In this document: one piece after another, positions 15,101 to 27,100 of the stretch
Numbering within the stretch: position 1 is the stretch's first letter
How the letters are laid out: each line of letters opens with the position of its first letter
Assembly (NCBI GenBank): GCA_010645155.1
Contig: CM021317.1
Span: 10,701,445-10,765,444 of the forward strand
Source: Tigriopus japonicus
Lineage: Eukaryota > Arthropoda > Copepoda > Harpacticoida > Harpacticidae
Reading direction: 5' to 3'
DNA: 64,000 nt
Notes under the pieces: model-generated
The model's input: the letters and a program-made list of their open reading frames with translations, nothing else
What the model was told of the DNA's origin: nothing
The model's database searches: none
Program-made: the position numbers and the translations under genes

Positions 15101-18100
15101 TTTGAAGCATGCACTCAACGAAAACCCGACAAGAGATTCACTCTTTCCCCAAACCATTATCATTCTTAATAACCTAAAAACCTGACCTTATACTAAGTGG
15201 CTATGTAATATTCGAAAAATATCTTTATTCCACAACTTGGAAGATCATCCTGGTTGCGTGAGATTTTTTAATGGGAAGAAGGCTTTCGCCAAGATTGTCT
15301 ACTCGAGAGTGAGAATCAGCATGGTCAAAACACATTGAGGGCGAGTGATAGAAGTTGGCGAGGAGCTGTTTATGGCACTTTGTCATTCAAATTCACAACG
15401 TGAGCCCCTTTGGTTGGTCAATTTTGCAACACGCCAGGAAATTTCAAATTTGACTTGTCCAAACTTTCAAACTAATGTTTCCATCCACCACCTAGTATCT
15501 ATGTTTTTGAAGGGATCGACCGTGATGGTTAGGGCCATGACAAGATGCGCTTCAAACTTTAATGGATTTGGTTTCAGCACAAAATGCATCGGATATGTTC
15601 CAATTCAAGGTGCTATGGACGGGTTGATGGACTCATGACAGGAATTGAGGTCTATCAGGGAGGCATCTCAACGACGACAACAATGCACTCGTCTTACCTG
15701 ATGGGTGGGTAGTCTTTGAATGAATAAATCGAAGAAGAAGGATTCGGTGCACTCACTAAGAAGTTCGTTGTTCTTTGATTCAAGTTGAACTTGTCAAATT
15801 TTCCCCGAGCCAAAGGCAGAAAAAAACAATAAGATGATTCCGTGATTGTGTTTGTGGAAGTGATCTGGAGCACTGTCCCCGGGCAACAGATCCTCCTCAA
15901 AGACGAGCAGGACGAGAGAAAACGAGAGTCAGTCCGAGAGACTAGAATCACTGCTCCTTCGACTGCTTCGTTTCATTGGCCAGCAGCTCCACCACCACCA
16001 CCATCATCACCACCAGCACGAGCACAACCAGCACTGCTTCGAGCACTTCCTAATGCACACACCACCAGACAATTTCACCGCAAATCTAACAAGAAGAACA
16101 AGAAGACGCTGAGGATGAGTCGCACAGACGAGATCTTCCCCAAGTTGTTCTGAGTCTCCTTCAGGCTCGTCCGCACTAGAGATTCACGCGGACGACAATA
16201 ACAACGACGACGACCACCACCACCACCTCGAAGTCCGTCGTCACTGTCTTTCGACGCCCCCTCCTAGGTGGCGAAGAACAGCGTTTCTCTCCTTTGGTGA
16301 CGGCGGTGCGAGAATGAAACTCGCGAAGGCGAGCGAGCGGATGAGCTCGCCGACCAATGAGAGGCAAGAAATCGCCGCTTCTGTTCTTTAGGCTCTTTTT
16401 GTCGCCGCCGCCGCCGGCGGCGCCGCTCTCATCCTCCACACTGACCTGACTAGCCGAACTATCTGATCTCGTTAAAGAGCAAGCTGAATGAAGAGTGCTT
16501 GGTGGGTTGGATGAGCGAACCGAGGCTACTACGAGCGGGTCGTGTTCAGATTGAGAGACTGTCTCTGACTGTCTATGGCTGCCGGACTCAAACAATCCCC
16601 TTAGTGCATGCACCAGGCTATTCCTAGCCACGAGAGAAAGAGAGGCCCCGATGAGAAAGGGCTTGAAATCCGGCTTAAGAACGACTTTGGCTGGATCTGA
16701 TCTGGTTGTTGGTGCTGAAAAAGCTGTGAGTGGCAGTGGGTGGTTCAGTACGACGGATTGGGCAAGTTCCTCGAGGTAGATATCTTTTCTCCCAAGAAAA
16801 TGAGGAGAGACTAAGGGAAAGAGAGCACTTTGAAGCTCGACCATGAAGAGAGATAGAACAGCTAGATAAGGTCGGTCTGCTTGGAACGAGGAAATGGGCG
16901 GGATTTGATAGGAGCCCTTCGAAGAGCCCGCATAAATCCGAGAGAGCTGGGTCCAAGACAGTCGGCAGGCAGCCTTGATTCTATTGTTACATGTACACCA
17001 CCCAAGTGGAAAGCTATTCAAGACACAAGACGAAGAAGAACAAGCCTTGAAGCTCAGTTTGTGTTCATATGGCAGACGTGCATGCTTTTATGTTCATGGC
17101 TTTGACTTAAGCTGAGATTGCCAGCTTCCTTTTGTCCAAGAAAGAATCAAAGAAAGAAGGGGGAAAAGAAAGCTAGTGCGACAAAACGAGAAATATGGCT
17201 GAAGCACTCAGAGATTCACTCACACGCCATCAAGATAATGATGATAACGTAATCACGATTTGATATCAACTGAATTTACAACAATATGTTCTACAAAATG
17301 TTTAGGAAATTGAGGCTCTTGTTCCAACATTGATTGAACCGTGGAGAGTTCATCTGCTTATTCAAGGGCCAGACTTTGAAAATATACATTTCTTGTAATT
17401 ACTCTTCGCGTATTGTTTAGTGGAAAAAGTTTAAGAACTGAAAAACTCAATAACCAAACTTCCAAATGCCATGTGTTAGTTTGCTTTTTATTTAGTATGT
17501 CACTTGTGAAATAAGGTTTGCTCATGCAACTTTACCTTTTTTGAGATTTATTTTAAAACCCGTACTCAATGCTAAATTCACATGCAATTATCATTACCCA
17601 TGGCATAAACGATACATCATGGCTAGGAAGAGTTGAGTTTGAAACCGGCTTTGAACCTCAGTTTTCATAACAACTCCAATGTAGCCATTGCATCATGTGG
17701 GTCCATCTCAACGGTAGAAAATTCCCATCTTGAAGAAATTGCCATTGATGATAACTTTGATGTAGGTATATTTAGGCATGATACAGGATTATCCAGGCAA
17801 AGGTTGTTGGAAAACTGACTTGTTGGTTGTAAGGAGGAGGAGGAGGAGGAAGACCCATTAGTTTCCGTGACTTGGCTTCTTCGCTGGCTCTATCATCTCA
17901 TTCAAGCGAGTTCACCCCTCTCTAATTTGGGTGCCTCTTGTGGGTAGTTTCTATCATCCTCATCATCTCCATCACCATCATCGTCATTATTATTAATCAC
18001 ACACTATCACTCGCTCTCAAATCTCCTCGACTCTTCTTCCAATCCCAAGAACGAAAAACTGAGACGCCATAAGACCCTCCCTTTTCTCGAAGACATGATA

Positions 18101-21100
18101 ATGGCTCATCCAATGAGGACGAGCTCGTCTTCTCTCTTGTCTCTGAGAGGGGGATCTATCTCCTCGCTCGTCTTGTGTCTTCCGCTCAACAGCTGCAACG
18201 GCAACTCGTCTCTCTGTTTTTTGTCTGCCCTCGCTTAATTCTGCCTTTCATGTTGTCTCTTTTGAGGTTGGGGTGGCGCTTCGTTGGCTTTGAAATATAC
18301 TAGGGGTTTCCCCAACATGTATGAATATGATTTAATGTTTCAGAAATGGGAACTGTTGTCTTAAAACAAGGCTGAAGAGCAACAATCTCTTTGAAAAAAA
18401 AAAAAGATCCAATAGTACATCTTGTAGCTTTTTCACAACTCTTGGTCCCTCTCGATGGAATGGCTCTGGCTTTCCTGAAACGCAGAGGGCCACACTAAGA
18501 ACATGAACATGAGGAGGCCAAATGGAAAAAGTGTCGTTAAGTTGCCTCGATGGCTATTTGGTAGGTCACCACCACCATATCCAGTAGGATGGTCGAGCTC
18601 TCCTCTTCGCCAAAATAGCCAGTTTCCACTTCCCATCGTTCCCCCATTTAGGAGTGGCGAATGTAAAGGGGGAAAAGCCTCTTAAGAAAAGCATTAGAGG
18701 AGAGAGGGATTCACTTCATTCAGACTCAGCATTCCACGGACAGTACACGCATGGTTTGAATGGGAGTGTGGATAAGAGGATGAGGGGGGGGGGACATTAC
18801 TTCATCCTGAGACTGAATCCCTCTCGGTCTTGATTTTCTGCCGAACACTCACAAACATACATTCACTTTGACTCAAGATCTCCCCACTGACCAATTGTAG
18901 ACCATTAGTTTGACAGGGATGGTGGTGGGGATGAAGATTAAATTGACGACGAGGTTGCTTTGGTTAGAGTTTATTTGGTCAAATCTGATCTCAAGCAAGC
19001 ACTTTGCTTCAGACTGTACCTTGGGAAAATTGGGATCGGGCTCGATTTGCCCATGCTAACTCTATCATTTCAAGTATGGTGAGCAATTTTTATTTCTTGG
19101 CCGGGCCTGAGACGTATTTTCATCTTGTAGTACATCACATAAGTACTACATTGACATTATGCATTGAGTCTCTTGGCACTTGAAAGAATCTGGTTGTGCA
19201 TGCTCCTTCTGTTATCCAGGCAATTTGGCATGCCTCGTAGGAGTTCGAAACGTACAATGACTTGTTGTAGGTGTCGTCATTTGAAAACGCCCACATCATA
19301 AATACAAGTATGTTGTTGAATGCTCAAACTCGCGAGATGCTTCCCAGAGAATCTCAAAAGTGGAGGAGACTTGTTGTTTGAGTCTGAATTTCCGTTTCGA
19401 ATTACACACCAGCTTCAAAAGGTGAAGGCCGCCTCCGTCTTTCCAAATTCCAAGCACCTCTTTTTCCCGTTCAAACTCTCAAGTCACAACAATGGAAGAA
19501 TTAGAGCAAGACTTAAATGGTGAAAATAACACATTGCATCAGATTTGATGTTGGACCTTCGGTCTCATCAAATATTGGTTTCAATTCCTCGCTCATATTT
19601 AAATGAAATATGCCATTGGTACAGCTGGTTGTCTGGTTATAATCAAGCTATACTAAGATTATAACATTTTTGATGCTAAAAAGTAACAAGAGGGGTACTA
19701 GCATTAATATATTTCTGACTACAGAAAAAGATCAACGTAGGGGTGTTCATTAAAAACTCGCAAAAAAATGAATTTAATTTTTGAAACAAGTGATCACTCG
19801 TACAAAATGCTTTCGTTCTAGTTGACACGAATTCGATGTTGATTGTTGAGCACGGAGGCCTAAACTGAGAGCGATAGAAAAAGGGTGAAAGCATTTTGTT
19901 CTCCACCCATCAAGGTTTCCACGGCCAAACTCATGCGAGTACTGGAATGACGTATTGCTGGCTGAAACTGTGAAGCCACTTCCCCCGACTCAAAAGAAGG
20001 GTTTGATATTTACATATCAGGTGTAAGTACCTCAATTCTCAGAGCTTGCGTCGTTTATCACATAGTACGCTTAGTCGACAATAATCGTGAATGACGGGAA
20101 GCAAATTCGATTTGGCTATGGCAAAAGGGAAAACACAAAATCAGAATTGGGATTCATCCCAAATGAAACACAAAATCAATTCTTTTTTTTCTAGTAGTTG
20201 AAACAGTTTTTGGGCCCCAATCACCGCAACTAGTTGAAGATTTCGAATAACACCCACAAAAAACGTATTTTTGAGGGAATCAAAAGTAAAAATTTAGAAA
20301 TGTTTTTTTTTGTTTCTAGCCTGTGCAGAAGGTTAACATTCTTGATTAATGAATTCATTTCGAATTTCTTGATGAATACGGCCTGTAAAATTGAATTGAA
20401 GTTGCACCTCAGTTCCTAGACTCCCATTTTTGAATAGAGCTATAAATTGAGAGAGTGTCCCAAGTTTCTAAAACCCAGGAGGTACAATTGCCTTTCTCAC
20501 AATCAAAATCAAACCAAATGTTAGCTTAACCTGTGGACTTAATCTGTGGACCAAAAACAAGCACAAAAATGTGCACAATCATACCAAAATTGTGTTTTAA
20601 AAAGCTTACTTTTTAAGAAAGGACTGGTATGAATAGTAGATGGCGCTAGTGTAACTCCACAGTAAACGTTTGTGACGTTAACTTCAAAAAGCCCATTGAA
20701 TGCAATCGTGAAACGCACTAGTTCTACTATTGTAAAACTTCTTTGGAGGATTCAAACTATAAAGTCCACTGAACCTTTCTGAAAGGACATTTTTCATAAC
20801 AATAAAATAAGATGAACATCAACAAACTTTCAAGGAAATCTCCTTTCCCCCTATGCTTCCACTTGTCCAAAATTAGCACCGTGCATGAGACAAAGTTTGA
20901 TGCTCTGTGAGGTCGGTCTTTGGTGGTGAACCAAAAAACTAACCATTCATAATTAATATGAGAACTTGCAGAGCCTGTATTCTATTGATCCAAAGGGGGT
21001 TGATAGTGAAATATTCTGATTTTGTGAGGGTTTGTAACAAGATTTTTGGACAGATAACACTGAGGTTCTGTTCCGTTGACTGAGTCGCTAGGATTGAATC

Positions 21101-24100
21101 CCTCGGGATGTGTCTCAAAGTGGTCGTCATTCATTTTTTACCAAGGACTTTGATGATCTCAACCAAGATCGTTTGAGTAGTATGCACATTATTATAGTAG
21201 TCTACATACACTTCTTTGTATGTAGAGCAAGCGTAATGACCGAGTTGTCGAGAGGAGAGCACGAGATTGTTGTGGGCGATAGTTCTTAGAAAATGAACGA
21301 CGAATCCCACGGAAAACCGTGTTTGCCCGCCAAGAGGGAAAAAGTGAAAGCTTAATTTTAGCTTAGGCGCTTATCAGATTTATATCATTTCGATTGCATG
21401 ACACAACGACAGAGGTAGCAATAAAACCACTAGTGAACCAACCCACCTCGAGGGCGTCTCGGACTTCCATTTCCATGCCTTCAGCACTTTCATATCAATG
21501 CTGATCATTTGATTAAATATTTTACTCGTCTGCTAGGACCTCTCGGGTTCTGTGGTTCCCATTCTCGAATGGAGACTGCGGTTTGAAACGTCGTACTCTA
21601 ATGGCCAAACCAGAGTTCCTGGACAAGTGTGTGAATGGTTTAGTACGAGTAGTGCAATCAGCTCCACCACTTCGCCTACAACCATTGCCAGCACCTCAGG
21701 TACCGTACCAAGTACTAGTTCATTTTATCATTTTTCTTTTCCTTCTTTTTCTTCTTTAAGATCATTATGTGAAAGTCATGCAATGCTTGATAGCCTAAAT
21801 TCCCAACGGATTCGCATGAACTGGGACCGACAAGAAAGAAAACGTGGCCGCGATCAAAAACCTCTTTGCATTGCGCCTGAATGACTTGAAAATGTGTGCG
21901 TTCGACAGAATGAGGAAACGAGGGCAGACGACAAAGATCAAAACAAATCAACTGACAACCAACCCATCCTCGGATCCACCCCAAAAAACATGAAAGACAG
22001 AGAGAGAACAAAACGAATCCTCGCATGCGTTCAAAGAATAATAACAACAGCAACTGCCTCCATCATCACCCACCCACCGATGGACTTGTGTTTCCCACGT
22101 GAGAGAATCGATCGTGACTGTCTCTTGGGACGTAATCCCACTTCACTAGAACAAATGATAGAGCCAATAATTGGAACCCATTGTAGACACCAACCAGCAG
22201 CTCCCTCTTTCCTCCCTCTAGCTAATGGCCGACGACCAACTAGCCTCCAATCCTGCCTGTTAGCTTGTCTATGGCTAGAAATGCCTCTGTGGCCTGCCTA
22301 CCTGCCCGCCTTCATGCTGGCAACACGGAAAGGGACTTTTCACCGTCACTCGCTGACACCCCCACATTCCCCATCATCACCACCACCACCACCACCACTA
22401 CTACTACATCTACCATCCAGTCGTTGCTCCACATGAACGTGAAAAATGTTTCGGCGGGTAGAGTAGGACTCCTGGAAAGACGAGAGAAGAGATCTACAGA
22501 ATTGATGGTCCAACGACGAAGCGGGGAAAGAAGGCAAAAAACTGGACCTGCTAATGGAGGGCATCATGCCATCCCACAAAAGTTGTGAGCCTCTCGGGAT
22601 CGGATTGTATTGCATTCTAGATCGAAACTGCTGCGAGAAAAACGAGTCAATCAAAGCCATATTTCATGGGCTCGGTTTCTTGTTCTCGAGGTTCATTTAT
22701 CAATATGGAATCAACATGCACGCTTTGGAGACGAAAGAAACAATAATAATAAGAATGAGGAAGAAAACGCCTGCCTGAGCATGAGATCAATTTACGGACT
22801 CAATCTGTAGTAAATTATGCCGGTTCAAGAGTTCACATGATTTCTGTTCCCCTTTCGTGGTGGCTTGTCCTCTGTGGGGAAAATGGAAAATAAATGTGTT
22901 TCACTCTCAGAGGTACATTTTGCTCCCAGTGGTCCATGATCACGATGGCTTGTGTGTTTCCCCCTTTTTGAGCTCACTCGGAAGGCAAAAAGACAATGTA
23001 TCATTCAAATTATAGCTTTTGTGTGTCAGAAAGAAATCCTTCAAAGACTCGTGAGTTGAGGGTCCATGGTGGTCCACCCGTGGAACACTCTATGCACACT
23101 CACACACCCTCCAGTCGTTGGGAAGGTTGGTAAGCTGGCCAGTGGGCTGCACCCTCTTCTGGGCGCTCACAAGGCGCACGAATGAGTCGAACCAAAGCCA
23201 GTCTGCCAACCATCCATCCGACCGTTGTCCCTGTGGTTATTACATAGAGCACAGTACTTTACTGACTGGCTGGCTGGCTTTTCTTTGGACGTGCACTATC
23301 ATTAGCTGGAAAGACCACAAGCCGTGAGACTTGTAGCCATAATTGCTTCTTCATGTTGTTGCTTTTGGAAATGGAACACAGAAGAGGAACAAGCCGAATA
23401 CGACAATGAAGAGCACCTTTTTTGATTCAAGAAGCTCAATGTATTGGTAAGGCTTTGTAGTCTACATTTTCAAAAAAAGACAAATGTTCGTTCATTTTTT
23501 TATTCAGAACACAACGAGGCAATTGTTTTGCCTTTAAATGAAAGCCCCCCAACAAAAATTGATTGCAATATTCTAAGACAAGGTAAGCGGTTGTAAGGTA
23601 CAAGCTATTTAGGGAGAACGAAGTCTCAACGAATTCTCATAACCTCTTACATCAAAATAATATAACTTTAAAAACATGCTGATTTAGCGCCAACATTAAC
23701 CGTACTGGTGATTTAACGAACAGGAATGTTGCAAAATGTTCTTCGGTTGTAAGGGCTAAATGTTTAGTGTTTGAGGACGTTGCGATTCATTCGACAAGCT
23801 TGTTGCTAATATTGTCACTACTTCAAATTCCTGAGTTCCAGTGATTTCTTTCATTTACTGGTGTCATATTTTGATAACAATATTGTGATAGGATAAAACA
23901 TTTGAAAGCATACTTTCTCGTTTTGGGGAGAAAAGAACATCTAAATGATTTAAAATCGCTTGTTGATATTGAAAAAAAACAAAATTCAGCCTAATCATTT
24001 TTCGCGAGTGATCAAGAATAAAAAGCCAAGTTCGAGGATTTTCGCAATTATTCACCCTGTAACCTACAAGAGATGAGATGCGATCTACAAAATGAAACTG

Positions 24101-27100
24101 GTGCCTTTTATTTACCATTATTTTCGCTTATTGAGATGTAAATGTGACTTGATTTGGCCAAAAGCGATTGAGACACAATTGCAGACGGATTGATTCTAAA
24201 TTTATTGAACCACGTGGAAAAAAGTCCATGTCGGCCATTTGATTGTGATTCTCTGGGAACCTTCAGTTATGAATGATCCATTCTCCCGCTTTCCCTTTAA
24301 AATATAAGATCCTCGCCTGATCATTCTGAGGGGCTGAAATCCTCCTGGGACAGACTGGATTACGAAGGACCTACCCACCACCAACCTTGATGTGCCATTC
24401 GCCAACAACCACTTTGCTTTTCCAAATGATGGCCCTTCTAATGATTCTCAATCATATTACTTCATGGCACTTAAGCACGAAAATGAGTAATCTAGCTCGG
24501 GTGCATGCTTTGTGATCGTGGTCGTGGAACAATGTGTTGGATAGGAAAAGAGCTCTGGGATTATCCCTCATTTAGCCCTCGGTGGTAGCAATTCCTCTGG
24601 GTGCCCGGCCCTCATTAAAAGACACATCGATCCAATTTCACAAGAGAGACCAAAAAGCCGAGATACCCTCGAGATCCAGCCTCATTGAGGAAGTTCATGC
24701 CGTGTATGATGATGATGATGACGATCACAACTACAACCATGATGATGATGAGAGTGTTGACACACGAAAGAAGCTCACTGGCTGCTCACGTTCCTCAAGA
24801 AGAAGAAAAGGAAGAAGAACGACCTCGTCGGTGGCGTCACTGGAGTCGATCAAGCGAGAGCACGAGTTGATTTGAATGTCATTATTACATGCCAACAAAG
24901 TCATTTGAGGATTTGATCAAGCAACCTGGTTTCCTTGGCCATGATGAAATTACTTTGTGGTGGCACGAACGCTCGATCCACGACGTTCCATCCGCTTTAT
25001 GCATGCATAGTACGACATACGATCATTCTTCTCCACATCCATACGTACCTTCTGTACCTACTTTACCTACTTAGGGGAATCACACATTCTTCACGAGTTG
25101 TTATTATTTTTTTATTAAGAGCATGCCTGCTGGTTGTGCTTGTAATATGATTGAGACGCAGCGAGCAATCATCCTATCATGCATTCCGTTCCAACATCGC
25201 GACAAGATTCCGATTCATTGCGCTACTGACTTGATCACGGGATTCAATGGTAGACCATAATGATTCACCGTAATCAAGCCTCATTCGAAACCACTTTACC
25301 AACCCCAAACCACCTGACTTATATAGATTATATATCGCCAAAGCCTAAAACAACATCATTGGGCATGGAATAAAAAACATGTTATCCCATTTTGAGAGCA
25401 CACACTTGTCACTTCTCATGCTGTCTTTCCCGACCACAAACCAACCAACGGCTCAATAACTTCGAAATTGATCCCGAACAATCGCTAGGGTTGTCAGACA
25501 CGGATAATCTTGTTTTTTTCAAAGAAATCCCAAGATGGTTGCGACCCAAGGGCTTCCCCGAAAGAACTTGACAAATAATTCACGACCATATTGGACGGAA
25601 GGGGCTCGAATAGTCCATCTTTTGTACTCCCCTTTAATATGAGGTGACACCATCTGACACACCAATAGTGTACATAATATGGAATGACCCGCTGTTCTAA
25701 AATGAAACCGTCTCAAGGGTGGACAACGGACACCTCCGTCCGTGAACCACCGAATATCCTTTCCTATGAATGTGAACGCGTGTCCTGTTGGATAGAGGTA
25801 AGTAGAGTGGGAAAAAATGGAGCCATGCCACATCAACAGGAACACCAACAGTCCAACACCCCTCAACGACAACTGCATGGTCCATTCATTCCCTTCATTT
25901 TTCCCGATGGTTTGAACAATGCTCTGACACGTGCGATTCGAATAAAATTGGCCACGCTACATTGAGATTCGAAGGTGAGGGAGGGCCAAAGATACCTTCC
26001 TAACCAGCACCTACACACATTGTTCCGACGAATACTATCGCATGAAGCTTCTCACCACGTTCGGACGTACGTGATACACCCAATTGACTGGTTGTTGATC
26101 TACGACTACATGTGAATAATAGATCTGGACAATGGTCTCGATGTCCGATGAGAAAAAAGTTCGCGTGTACCTGGAAGACCAAGTTTCACCTTTTCCCTCA
26201 CACATTGTGCAGTCCAATGTGTGTAAGCAGTATTTGAATTAATAATGGTTCACGAAGAGTCTTCATCTTCAACATGTGTTCTATTTATTAAGTGGCCAAA
26301 ACCTTACAATAGCACGAAGTGATAACTCTTCCTTGAATGATTTTCTTAACGCTCTGATCAGTTTTAGGTAATGAAGTGAGCCAGGTCTTATTCGATTTCA
26401 AGCTTCATTAGCCATCTCTTCGGTTTCTGGATATGGAACACGTGTGGAGCAAGGGGGGACAATTGACTCAATAGATCAATCTGCTAGTGACCATAGCTAA
26501 AATGGGAGTATTATAGTGCGTGTGCTGAAGTGTATTTGTGTGTTTAGTCACGAGGAACCAAAGGTCAGTCCATAGTGGGGTCAGATTTGGGGTGTTAATT
26601 TTCATTCCAAGACATTTCTTTCACCTTGTCTGTGATGATGGATGGTTTGTCAAAACTGCCATTCTCTCCATTGACTTGGCTCATACTTCTCCGGGAATTG
26701 ATGGCTTTGATTTAAAGACGCCATTAATTCAACGTGTCTTACAAGTCGCTGGATTGAATCGATACCAAACGAGCAAACAAAACATTCAACGAACAAATTG
26801 TTCTTTTAAATATATGCACACCCCGAGGTATGGTTGGTGTGGATCGAGGCTGGCGGCCAAGATCGGTTGAAGCGAACTCAAAACGAAGAAATTCGAAACT
26901 CTCCAAGCGGAATCAAGGGTTGAACCCGAATTAACCTCGGCTATGAAGTGAAACGAAATGACCATGGGCAGGGGCGCTAGGTAGCCCAGGAAGAAGAAAG
27001 ACGCTTTGGATTGCCTGCCTTGCTATGAGGCAAAGGGCAAAGAAAGACGAATTGGATGGTGAAGAAGGAATGCCGACCCAATCCTCGAGTTTCCTCGGCA

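Noticed and set aside
14830..15105. Frame with a polyglutamine-like stretch
   Set aside because: The Gln run comes from a CAA/CAG simple repeat; flanks are not protein-like.
16176..17021. 281-codon minus-strand frame as a gene
   Set aside because: No recognisable domain, low-complexity end from a CAC/ACG repeat, no matched splice context; kept only as a possible promoter-region observation.
24582..24875. Frame with a run of Asp residues
   Set aside because: The acidic run is a translated GAT microsatellite, and no splice sites or homology support it.
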